Source of the DNA: an uncultured Devosia sp.
GTDB taxonomy: Bacteria > Pseudomonadota > Alphaproteobacteria > Rhizobiales > Devosiaceae
Reading direction: 5' to 3'
DNA: 9,518 nt
Assembly: GCA_946481445.1 (NCBI GenBank)
Contig: CAMLOA010000041.1
Coordinates: 1-9,518, forward strand
A program made the translations under genes and the position numbers. The notes beneath the pieces were generated by a model. It was not told where the DNA came from. It was given only the letters and a program-made list of their open reading frames with translations, and ran no database searches. Each line of letters starts with the position of its first letter. Within the stretch, counting starts at the first letter, position 1. This document shows positions 1 through 7,600 of the stretch, piece after piece.

Positions 1-92
1 AGGGGCGCGATGAGCAGCGCAAACTCGATGGCGGCGGACCCGCGGCGGTCCCTCACCAGCCGCCTGGGCAGCGATTTCAGCACCGGGCTCAT
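1..92 (-). CDS. TadE-like pilus assembly pseudopilin (partial, N-terminus only)
   Basis: Only the first 30 codons lie in the window. They read MSPVLKSLPRRLVRDRRG, then SAAIEFALLIAP. A basic N-terminus is followed by Gly18 and a hydrophobic stretch with Glu23 at the +5 position, the usual prepilin-peptidase pattern of TadE/TadF pseudopilins. In this family the protein is processed and takes part in assembly of Flp/Tad adhesive pili at the inner membrane. The ATG (90-92) overlaps the TGA of the upstream TadG-like gene as ATGA, and no separate ribosome binding site is visible, so translation is probably coupled. The rest lies beyond base 1, so TadE and TadF cannot be told apart. The family call is fairly safe from the GSAAIEFALL signature and the neighbour. 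Confidence 0.75.
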   Translation of the reverse strand, partial: MSPVLKSLPRRLVRDRRGSAAIEFALLIAP

Positions 93-1480
93 CGCGTCAG
101 CCGCACGGTGGAGAGGTAGCGCTTGAACAGGGTCGTGAGGCTCTCGGCGATTTCATGGGCATCGGTGGCCTGCATGAAATAGGCCGAGCTGGTCGCGCAG
201 TCCTCGAGGGCCAGCGGCAGATAGGCCTGCCGCGTGATCGAGCCGCTGACGCCGGGCCGCATCACGCCGCCCCAGGTCGTTGTCCACACGCTGCTGGTCA
301 TGGTCGCGCCGACCGTGCCGTTATAGCCCCAGTCCGACGTCACCGGCAGGTAGGTGGTATAGACGGTGGCAAAGGTCGCGCCATTGGCCTTGATGGGCGT
401 GCACCAGGCCGGATTGAGCGGGGTGACCTGCCGGCTGGCTGCCGACATCGGGCAGGTGGGAGTTGCGGTCCACTGACAGTCTTCCCAGCCGGTCGGGGTA
501 ACCCAGGAGCGGCGGGACTGCACTCCGTCCGTGATCATCATCACCAGCTTGAGTGGGCTGGCCGCCGTCTTGCCATCGCCTGCCGTTCCGACCATGGGGA
601 CCAGGGCATTGAGGGCGGTGTTGAAGAAGCTGCCATCGGTCGAGGTGGCGCTGGTCAGATGCTTGGATGGATCGGCGAGGACCGAACGCACCCGGTCCAT
701 GTCGAAAGTCAGGGACTGGGTCCGTGAGACCGTCGCAGCCAGCCGGTAGAGGCCGACGCGGATGCGGGATCCGGATGGGTCGATTTCCTCGACAATGTCG
801 AGCACCTCGCCCACCGCCTCGAGCATGACGTCGGACCGCAGTTCCACATTACGGGTGGAACTGTAGGCATAGTAATTTGAGTAGGGCACGCCCCCCACCG
901 TCCGGGGTTCCCCGGTGTGGCAGGAGAAGGCGCAGCCCACCGCCGACCGCATGGCGGCCTGGTCTGCCGGCGTGGCCGCCAGGAGCATCGAGGCGGATTT
1001 GTCCAGCACCAGGTAGACGTCGAGATAGGAGGTTGCCGGGCCGGCAACTTCGCTCCTGACGCTGATCGGCACCGTGTCGATCCCGGCAAGCCGCATCAGG
1101 GTAGTGGGGACGGCGGCCCGCGCCTGGGCCGAGATGACGGCATCGTTGACGTCGATGTCGACATCCTCGAGCGAATAGTCGTTCAGCCGGGTCTGCGCGG
1201 CGAACCAGTCCTCGATGACCTCTTCGAGTTCGTCGATGTCCAGATTGTTGATCTTCTTGATCGCCGCGATCAGCGCCAGGTCGAGCTCGGTCTGCATCTC
1301 GGAAGAGGAATCATAGGCGCGCAGATAGTCCACGCTGACGCCCGCCCCGATGAGCAGGGCCGGCAGCAGCAGGCCGAATGTGACGGCGACATTGCCCCTT
1401 GTGGCCGCAGCCAGCGCGCGGCCAGCCTGCCAAAGCCGGCGGCTGTATCGATGCAGAAGGGATTGAGGCGCGTGCGTCAT
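89..1480 (-). CDS. TadG-like pilus assembly protein with von Willebrand A domain
   Basis: 463 residues. Residues 1-28 are basic. Residues 29-50 form one membrane segment starting with GNVAVTFGLLLP, the TadE/TadG-type N-terminal region (the +5 Glu of true pseudopilins is Thr34 here). Residues 51-150 are probably periplasmic. A von Willebrand A fold begins near residue 153 with VYLVLDKSASM; Asp160, Ser162 and Ser164 form the DxSxS metal-site motif. Asp318 in MMITDG is the second conserved acidic position. A Trp/Thr/Tyr-rich insert (residues 325-425) ends in a helix at the C-terminus. Cysteines at 183, 187, 335, 343, 360 and 428 suggest disulfides, consistent with export. TadG proteins are thought to anchor or help assemble Flp/Tad pili in the envelope. 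The gene overlaps the downstream TadE-like gene by 4 bp. The start is the first in-frame ATG before the membrane segment; no good Shine-Dalgarno is seen. The family is well supported, the exact role inferred. Confidence 0.85.
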   Translation of the reverse strand: MTHAPQSLLHRYSRRLWQAGRALAAATRGNVAVTFGLLLPALLIGAGVSVDYLRAYDSSSEMQTELDLALIAAIKKINNLDIDELEEVIEDWFAAQTRLNDYSLEDVDIDVNDAVISAQARAAVPTTLMRLAGIDTVPISVRSEVAGPATSYLDVYLVLDKSASMLLAATPADQAAMRSAVGCAFSCHTGEPRTVGGVPYSNYYAYSSTRNVELRSDVMLEAVGEVLDIVEEIDPSGSRIRVGLYRLAATVSRTQSLTFDMDRVRSVLADPSKHLTSATSTDGSFFNTALNALVPMVGTAGDGKTAASPLKLVMMITDGVQSRRSWVTPTGWEDCQWTATPTCPMSAASRQVTPLNPAWCTPIKANGATFATVYTTYLPVTSDWGYNGTVGATMTSSVWTTTWGGVMRPGVSGSITRQAYLPLALEDCATSSAYFMQATDAHEIAESLTTLFKRYLSTVRLTR

Positions 1481-1493
1481 TGGTATGACGAGT

Positions 1494-1522
1494 ATGGTTA
1501 AATTCTTGCGTAGAAGTTAACC
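1494..1522 (-). promoter_or_regulatory. Inverted repeat with CtrA-like half-site before the TadG-like gene
   Basis: On the plus strand GGTTAAATTCT (1496-1506) and AGAAGTTAACC (1512-1522) form 11-bp arms with one mismatch around a 5-base spacer. Read towards the TadG-like gene, the proximal arm continues as TTAACCAT (1501-1494), the 8-mer known as a CtrA-type motif in Caulobacter. The dyad ends 15 bases before the ATG. It could be an operator, or an RNA hairpin in the leader near the start codon. tad/pil genes are CtrA-controlled in some alphaproteobacteria, which makes the idea plausible but unproven here. Confidence 0.35.
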
Positions 1523-1561
1523 AGATCGTTACCAAAGGGCTTTGGCTGGGGTCGGCCCGGG

Positions 1562-1580
1562 AAAAAACGTAAACGTTACC
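1562..1580 (-). terminator. Weak candidate terminator after the TerB-like gene
   Basis: About 20 bases after the TerB-like stop codon, the minus strand reads AACGT-TT-ACGTT, a 5-bp dyad (plus strand 1566-1577), running into a T6 tract (1567-1562). The stem is short and AT-rich and its 3' arm merges with the T-run, so any termination would be weak. The dyad could equally be a protein-binding site. Without it the TerB-like and TadG-like genes might be co-transcribed. Confidence 0.25.
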
Positions 1581-1599
1581 GGCGTCTATTTACTGGTGA

Positions 1600-2040
1600 T
1601 CAGGCCCGTTCAGCCTTGCCGACCTGATTACGCAAAATGGTGCGGTCCCGGCTGGAGACACCGATCAGTTCGGCGATGCGCCAGACCATGTTGTCTTCCA
1701 GCTCGTGATTCTTCTTGTCGGAGAACACCACCAGCCACATCATCCGGACGATCTCGATCCGGTCGTCCATGGGCAGCCGGGTAATGGCCGAGGTGAACTT
1801 GTAGAAGTCCACCGCCTCGGCGTCGCGCTGCGCTGCCTCGCGGACCAGCTTTTCCACGGTGGCTTCATCGAGGTCGTAGTGATCCTGCAGGGCGCCCTTG
1901 ATGACGTTGCGCTCCTCGGCCTTCATCTGGCCATCCACGGCGGCCAGGTGAACCAGCAGGGCCGCCACGGCAAGCTTGGGATCGTGCAGATCGACGGCTG
2001 CCTCGGGCTTGGCGAACAGACGGGTTATGGCCTCGAACAT
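1600..2040 (-). CDS. TerB-family protein (tellurite-resistance-like)
   Basis: 146 residues, all alpha-helical in appearance, no signal peptide. It matches the TerB-like fold: a first helical half with LLVHLAAVDGQMKAEERNVI (Asp36, Gly37 and Glu42 in the acidic metal-site pattern), the typical middle part EAVDFYKFTSAI, and a second half with MWLVVFSDKKNHELEDNMVW followed by RIAELIGVS. In the second half the usual DG is DK, so that site may be degenerate. The length is normal for stand-alone alphaproteobacterial TerB proteins, which are mostly uncharacterised; a role in tellurite resistance should not be assumed. GAGGAGG (minus strand, complement of 2050-2056) lies 9 bases before the ATG and supports this start. 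It is transcribed away from the imu operon; a weak TTGCGC/TAACTC promoter-like pair (2137-2110, 16-bp spacer) is possible. Confidence 0.85.
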   Translation of the reverse strand: MFEAITRLFAKPEAAVDLHDPKLAVAALLVHLAAVDGQMKAEERNVIKGALQDHYDLDEATVEKLVREAAQRDAEAVDFYKFTSAITRLPMDDRIEIVRMMWLVVFSDKKNHELEDNMVWRIAELIGVSSRDRTILRNQVGKAERA

Positions 2041-2092
2041 GGAGACAGGCCTCCTCGGGGAGCGGCAGGAACGACAATGGGGCGCGCGCCGG

Positions 2093-2155
2093 GAGGGCAG
2101 GCTGCTACAGAGTTAGCAATCCCCCCGGGCTGCGCAATGGCCGAGGCCTGCCCTC
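2093..2155. repeat. Spaced inverted repeat with 10-bp arms
   Basis: GAGGGCAGGC (2093-2102) and GCCTGCCCTC (2146-2155) are perfect inverted copies 43 bp apart. A second small dyad, TGCTA-N6-TAGCA (2103-2118), sits just inside the left arm. They lie in the 234-bp divergent region between the TerB-like gene and imuA, in the TerB-like upstream sequence. It may be chance in GC-rich DNA; no function is assigned. Confidence 0.35.
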
Positions 2156-2212
2156 ACGTGGTCTTGACTGCGCCTGATGCGCCCCGGCCACACCAGGCGG
2201 CCCAGAAATGAC

Positions 2213-2241
2213 TCGACTCCGCGCAGATTCGGAGTCTAAAT
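2213..2241 (+). promoter_or_regulatory. Candidate imuA promoter
   Basis: TCGACT (2213-2218) and an AT-rich hexamer within TCTAAAT (2235-2241) are spaced about 16-17 bp apart and could serve as -35 and -10 elements. Transcription would start near 2247, inside the LexA box, so bound LexA would block the polymerase. This is a weak consensus match supported mainly by its position. The element overlaps the dyad GACTCCG/CGGAGTC (2215-2236). Confidence 0.3.
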
Positions 2242-2256
2242 GTTCCTGTTTTGTTC
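2242..2256 (+). promoter_or_regulatory. LexA (SOS) operator of the imuA-imuB-dnaE2 operon
   Basis: GTTC-CTGTTTT-GTTC is a perfect match to the alphaproteobacterial LexA box, the direct repeat GTTC-N7-GTTC. It ends 18 bases before the imuA ATG, where a repressor would overlap the start of transcription. The cassette that follows is a classical SOS target in this class. LexA autocleavage on RecA filaments after DNA damage should therefore induce the operon. No second copy was found in the window. Confidence 0.92.
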
Positions 2257-2274
2257 ACTTACGGACCCTGAGCG

Positions 2275-3075
2275 ATGGCCCTGTCCGATCGCCAACAGCG
2301 CCTTGCCGCGCTGCGCGATACCATTGCCGATATCGAACGGAAACCGGCCCTGGCGGAGGCCCGGCAGCGCGTGCAGGAACAGGCAGGTGCCTTTCCGGTG
2401 CTGGCGGGCGGTCTGCTGCAGGAAATCTTCACCGACCAGCATCGCAATGCCGGGGCGCTGCTTGGCTTTGCCCTCGGCCAGGCCAAGGGCCTCATCAGGC
2501 CGCAGCGCCCCGCCATCATCTACCTGCAGCTGGCGGGCGAAGCCCAGAGGCTGGGCATGCCCTATGGCCCTGGCCTGCTCACCCATGGCATCGCCCCCGA
2601 CACCCTGATCCTGGTGCGTCCGGCCACCATGGGCGAACTGCTCTGGGCCACCGAAGAGGCCCTGGGATGCCGGGCCGTGGCCGCCGTGATTGCCGATATC
2701 GGCAGCCATTCCCGGCTGCTCGACTTCACCGCCTCCCGCCGGCTGAGCCTGCGGGCAGCCGATGCGGGCGGATCGGTATTCCTGTTGCGCTACGGCACCG
2801 GGCGGGAGGCCAGCGCCGCACATTTGCGCTGGCGCCTCTCGCCCTTGCCCAGTGCAGGCAAGCCGCATGATGGCCTGGGCCCGGGCCCCCTGCGCTGGCA
2901 GGCCGAACTCGAACGGGGCACCCTCATCAAGCAACAAGCCGCATGGCAATTGGGATGGTCGGAAAATGGATTTGCAACCATCGCTGCCGGACACGAGAAC
3001 CCTGCTGGCGCCGGCCCGGCGCTTCCTCGCCCTGTTCCTGCCGAGCTGGCCCACCGATTACCTGAAACGGCATGA
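2275..3075 (+). CDS. imuA: ImuA, RecA-like accessory protein of the translesion mutasome
   Basis: 266 residues. ImuA is a RecA/SulA-related protein needed with ImuB and DnaE2 for damage-induced mutagenesis in alphaproteobacteria. Family landmarks include LLGFALGQAKGLIRPQRP (62-79), the strand IIYLQ (81-85), MPYGPGLLTHGIAPDTLILV (95-114), LLWATEEALGCRAVAAVIAD (122-141), FTASRRLSLRAADAGGSVFL (151-170) and LRWQAELERG (206-215). No good Walker A motif (GxxxxGKT) is visible, so ATP binding is doubtful; this agrees with other ImuA proteins being RecA-like but not full RecA. The ATG lies 18 bases after the LexA box, with a weak GGA 9 bases upstream. It is the first gene of the operon. The last 36 codons are also read in another frame as the ImuB N-terminus, so the Ala/Pro-rich tail may be of little importance. 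Confidence 0.9.
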   Translation: MALSDRQQRLAALRDTIADIERKPALAEARQRVQEQAGAFPVLAGGLLQEIFTDQHRNAGALLGFALGQAKGLIRPQRPAIIYLQLAGEAQRLGMPYGPGLLTHGIAPDTLILVRPATMGELLWATEEALGCRAVAAVIADIGSHSRLLDFTASRRLSLRAADAGGSVFLLRYGTGREASAAHLRWRLSPLPSAGKPHDGLGPGPLRWQAELERGTLIKQQAAWQLGWSENGFATIAAGHENPAGAGPALPRPVPAELAHRLPETA

Positions 3076-4636
3076 GCCGGGCCTGGCCGGCCCACTGGCG
3101 CTTTACGAGCGGATCAAGGGCGGCTTGCGATTGGCTGCGCTCGACGCAGATGCCATGGCGCACGGCCTGCGCACCGGGCAGAACCTGGCCGATGCCCGGG
3201 CCATGCTGCCCGGATTGACCGTCCGCGAACTCGACCGCCCGCTGCTGCAGGCAGCCTTTGCCGAATTCGCCGACTGGCACTCCAATGCCAGCCCGCTCGT
3301 GGCGGTGATGGACGATGTGGACGCCTATGGCGATCTCATCCTCGACATTACCGGCGTGGCCCACCTGTTCGGCGGCGAGCCGGCCATGCTGCGGACCCTG
3401 CTGACCCGCCTGCGGGCGCTGGGCTATACCGTCGCGGGCGCCATCGCCCCCACGATCGGGGCGGCCTGGGCCGTCAGCCATTTTGCCCGCAGCCAGGTGG
3501 TCGAGCCCGCCGGCCTGCCCGCCATGCTCGATGCACTGCCCGTCTCCGCCCTGCGCCTCACCCCCGCACAGGTCGCCGGCCTGACCCAGATGGGCCTCAA
3601 ATCCATCGGCCAGCTCCGCCTGCGTCCGCGCAAGCCGTTGCAGGCGCGCTTCGGCAGCAGCCTGCTGACACGGCTGGACCAGGCCTATGGCGCCATCGAG
3701 GAGCGGATGGCCCCCCGCCTGCCGGCAGCCGAGCTTTATGCCGAACGCCGCTTCCCCGACCCGATCGGCCTGATGGACGATGTGCTGATGACCACGCATG
3801 ACCTGGCCATCCAGCTCGCCATCCGCCTGGAAGGCGAGGGCCTGGGCGCCCAGGCCTTCCACCTCTTCCTCTATCGCGTCGACCACAAGGTGATGACGCT
3901 CTCGGTCAATTCGGCCAGGCTGACGCGCGACGCCCGCCATATCGGCGCACTCTTCTCCAACCGGGCCGAGCGGCTGGCCGGCGAATACGATGCCGGCTTC
4001 GGCATCGACATGATCCGGCTCGGCGCCAGTTCGGTCGCCGCGCTCGATGCGGCCCAGCTCGGGGCATTTTCACACGAGGATTCCGCCGAGGATCTCGACC
4101 AGCTCAACGACCGCATCAGCAGCCGGCTGGGCGCGCTGGCCGTGCTGCGCACGCAGCTGGTCGCGAGCCATATCCCGGAACGCGCCGCCCGGCTGGTGCC
4201 GGCGCTGGCGGCCAGCCCCAATCCGCCCGATCCGCTGCGGCCCGTCCTGCCCCGTCCGCTGCGGCTCCTGCCGGTGCCCGAAATCGTCGCCATCAATGCC
4301 GAAGTGCCCGACGGCCTGCCCGCATCCATGATCTGGCGCCGGGAAAGCTACAAGATCGAGAAGGCCTCGGGCCCCGAGCGGATCGGCGCCGAATGGTGGC
4401 GCACCGGCCAGCGCCTGTCGCTGGTGCCCGAGCAGGAACCCGCCCCGCCCGAGCCGGGCAAGGCACCGGCAAGGCCGCCCCACAATCCCGACCTGCCGCT
4501 GTTCGATCCGCAATCGGTCACCCGGGATTATTATGCCGTGGAGGACAGGGATGGCCGCCAGTTCTGGATCTACCGGCACGGCGACCACCGTCCCGGCAAG
4601 CCGGCCACCTGGTATCTGCATGGGTTCTTCGCATGA
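2966..4636 (+). CDS. imuB: ImuB, inactive Y-family polymerase adaptor
   Basis: 556 residues with this start. ImuB is a polymerase IV/UmuC relative that acts as a hub, binding ImuA, DnaE2 and the beta clamp. The N-terminal palm begins at RRFLALFLPSWPTDYLKR (18-35), where active enzymes carry the DxD metal site; that site is absent. The second catalytic block reads DAYGDLILDITGVAHLFGG (119-137) in place of the usual SxDE, so polymerase activity is not expected. A helix-hairpin-helix-like part follows (about 197-242), then a little-finger-like region (about 255-400). DLPLF (509-513) resembles a beta-clamp motif. The C-terminus WYLHGFFA is typical of alphaproteobacterial ImuB. The frame stays open back to 2762, but the extra residues do not resemble ImuB. 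ATG 2966 is the last ATG before the conserved start; GGGA lies 10 bases upstream. It overlaps imuA by 110 bp and dnaE2 by 4 bp. Confidence 0.92.
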   Translation: MDLQPSLPDTRTLLAPARRFLALFLPSWPTDYLKRHEPGLAGPLALYERIKGGLRLAALDADAMAHGLRTGQNLADARAMLPGLTVRELDRPLLQAAFAEFADWHSNASPLVAVMDDVDAYGDLILDITGVAHLFGGEPAMLRTLLTRLRALGYTVAGAIAPTIGAAWAVSHFARSQVVEPAGLPAMLDALPVSALRLTPAQVAGLTQMGLKSIGQLRLRPRKPLQARFGSSLLTRLDQAYGAIEERMAPRLPAAELYAERRFPDPIGLMDDVLMTTHDLAIQLAIRLEGEGLGAQAFHLFLYRVDHKVMTLSVNSARLTRDARHIGALFSNRAERLAGEYDAGFGIDMIRLGASSVAALDAAQLGAFSHEDSAEDLDQLNDRISSRLGALAVLRTQLVASHIPERAARLVPALAASPNPPDPLRPVLPRPLRLLPVPEIVAINAEVPDGLPASMIWRRESYKIEKASGPERIGAEWWRTGQRLSLVPEQEPAPPEPGKAPARPPHNPDLPLFDPQSVTRDYYAVEDRDGRQFWIYRHGDHRPGKPATWYLHGFFA

Positions 4637-7600
4637 GCCGGATCGTTGCCTTCACCCCGCCCGCCCGGCGCGCACCGCGCCTGCCCACACCCGAAGCGGC
4701 CTATGCCGAACTGGTATCGACCACCAATTTTTCCTTCCTGCACAGCGGTTCGCATCCCGAGGAAATGGTGTCTGCGGCCATGCATCTGGGGCTCGCCGCC
4801 TTCGGCGTGACCGATCGCAACAGCTTTGCCGGCGTGGTGCGCGGCTATGTCGTGGCGCGTGACCGCGACAAGGCCCGCTTCCCCCATTTCCGCTATCTGG
4901 TGGGCGTCCGGCTGTGCTTTGCCGATGGCACGCCCGACATCGTCGCCTATCCGACCAGCCGGGTGGCCTATGGCCGGCTGTGCAAGCTGCTGACCCTGGG
5001 CAATCAGCGGGGCGAAAAGGGCAAGCCGGTGCTGCATTTCACCGACCTGTTCGGATCGGGCCATACCGCCTCGACCATTGAACAGGGGCCGCCGGAAAAC
5101 TATGCCGCAGGCCAGCTCTTCATCCTGTTGCCCGACGAGACCGACTGGGACAGGACCGGACGCACGCTCGCCACGCTGGCCGGCCAGGCCCCCGGCCGGG
5201 TCTGGGTCGCCGGCAGCCCGCGCTTCGACGGACAGGACCGGGCCCGGCTCAACCGCGTCGCGGCGCTGGCGCGCCAGCATGACGCTGCCATGATCGCCAG
5301 CAACGACGTGCTCTACCATGAGCCCGACCGCCGCATCGTGCAGGACGTGGTGACCTGCATCCGCCAGCATCTGACGCTGGAATCGGCCGGCTGGCAGCTG
5401 GCGGCCAATGCCGAGCGCCACCTCAAGCCGGCCCGCGAAATGGCCCGCCTGTTCCGCGAGCATCCGCAGGCCCTGGCCGAAACCATCCGCTTCATCTCCC
5501 GCATCGAGTTCAGCCTCGACCAGCTCAAATACAACTACCCCGAAGAAACCATCGGCAATGGCGAGACGGCCCAGCAGACCCTGGAGCGGCTCACCTGGGC
5601 CGGGGCGGCGGAACGCTTTCCCCGGGGCGTGCCGGACAGCATCAAGCGGACGATCTGGACCGAGCTCTGCCTGATCGCCTACAAGGGCTATGCCGCCTAC
5701 TTCCTCACCGTGCACGACATCGTCATGTTTGCCCGCAAGGAGCGCGGCATCCTGTGCCAGGGACGCGGCTCGGCTGCCAATTCGGCCGTGTGCTTCTGCC
5801 TGGGGATCACCGAGGTCAACCCGGAAAAGGGCACCCTGGTCTTCGGCCGCTTCATCTCCACCGAGCGCGACGAGCCGCCCGATATCGATGTCGATTTCGA
5901 GCATGAGCGGCGCGAGGAGGTGATCCAGTATGTCTATGGCAAATATGGCGGCAAGCGCACGGGCCTGACGGCCAACGTCATCTCCTACAGGTCGCGCAGC
6001 GCCATCCGCGAGACGGCCAAGGTCTTCGGGGTTTCCGACGATACGGTGGCGGCCCTCAACCAGCTGCATTGGGGCTGGGGCTCGCGGCTCGACCTGGCCG
6101 ACCTGGCCAGTATCGGGCTCAGCCCCGATGATCCCGTGCTGGTGCAGATGTTCGAGGTGGTCAGGGTGCTGCGCGGCTTTCCCCGCCACCTGTCCCAGCA
6201 TGTGGGCGGCTTCGTCATCACCCGCGATTCCCTGGAAAGCCTGGTGCCCATCGGCAAGACGGCCATGGACAGCCGGCAGATCATCGAATGGAACAAGGAC
6301 GATATCGATGCGCTGGCCATCCTCAAGGTCGATGTGCTGGCCCTGGGCATGCTCAGCTGCCTGCGCCGCGCCTTCGAACTGATGCGGCGCCATTATGGGC
6401 AGAGCCTGACCCTGGCCGGCCTGCTCGACGAGGAGGACGACCCGGACCAGTCCAGGAAGGCCCGCGTCTACGCCATGATCCAGCGCGCCGACACGCTGGG
6501 CGTGTTCCAGATCGAAAGCCGGGCCCAGATGTCCATGCTGCCGCGCCTCAAGCCGGAAAAGTTCTATGATCTGGTCATCGAGGTGGCCATCGTCCGGCCC
6601 GGCCCCATCCAGGGCAATATGGTCCATCCCTACCTGCGCCGGCGGCAGGGCCTGGAACAGCCCGTCTATTACAACGACAAGCTCGAGGGGGTGCTGGGGC
6701 GCACGCTGGGCATACCCCTGTTCCAGGAACAGGCCATGCAGATCGCCATTGTCGGCGCCGGCTTCTCGCCCGGCAAGGCCGACAGCCTGCGGCGCGCCAT
6801 GGCCGCCTGGCGCCGGACCGGCAGGATCGCCCAGTTCGGCGAGGAATTCATGGCCGGCATGGCCGCCAACGGCTATCCGCCCGAATTCGCCAAGAACTGC
6901 TTCGCCCAGATCCAGGGCTTTGCCGAATACGGCTTTCCCGAAAGCCACGCGGCCTCGTTCGCCCTGCTGGTCTATACGTCCTGCTGGCTCAAGTGCCACT
7001 ACCCCGACGTCTTCGCCTGCGCCCTGCTCAACAGCCAGCCCATGGGCTTCTACGCCCCCAGCCAGATCATCCGCGATGCCATCGAGCATGGCGTGGAGGT
7101 TCGCGCGGTCGATGTGAACCTGTCCGATCTGGAATGCGTGCTGGAAGGCGACAGCCGCCCGGCACGCGACCATCTCTGGCCCCAGCATGCCGAAATGGGA
7201 GACGATATCCATTCCGACCGGGCGATCCGGCTTGGGTTTTCCCAGGTCACCGGCCTGCCCGAGGCCGATGTGAACATCATCGTGGCCCGCCGGGGCGCCG
7301 GCTATGATTCGGTGCGGGACCTCTGGCTGCGCAGCCGGGTCTCCATCGCCACGCTCGAAAAGCTTGCCCGCGCCGACGCCTTCGCCTCGCTCGGCCTCAA
7401 CCGGCGCGAGGCGCTCTGGGCCGTCAAGGGGCTGGTGGGCACGCATGGCGCCGATACCCTGCCCCTGTTCCAGTCGGCCGGCCGCCCCCAGACCGGGCCG
7501 GACAGCGAGGCGGGCCTGCCCCGCATGCTGCCTGGCGAAGAGGTCAGCCATGACTATTCGACACTGTCCTTTTCGCTCAAGGGCCATCCGGTGCAGTTCC

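Noticed and set aside
1532..1545. CCAAAG-GG-CTTTGG as an intrinsic terminator
   Set aside because: A 6-bp stem with a 2-base spacer would make a poor hairpin, and no T-run follows on either strand.
2208..2870. A 220-codon plus-strand frame starting before the LexA box
   Set aside because: It overlaps imuA in another frame, its sequence is low-complexity Arg/Pro/Ala, and it would start upstream of the SOS operator.
2762..2965. N-terminal extension of ImuB
   Set aside because: These 68 codons are the out-of-frame reading of imuA and do not resemble ImuB; the conserved region starts after ATG 2966.
2927..3940. A 337-codon minus-strand open frame over imuB
   Set aside because: Antisense shadow of imuB with no family resemblance and no ribosome binding site.
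4393..4632. N-terminal extension of DnaE2
   Set aside because: These 80 codons are an out-of-frame reading of imuB. ATG 4633, overlapping the imuB stop as ATGA, fits both the family start and the operon layout.
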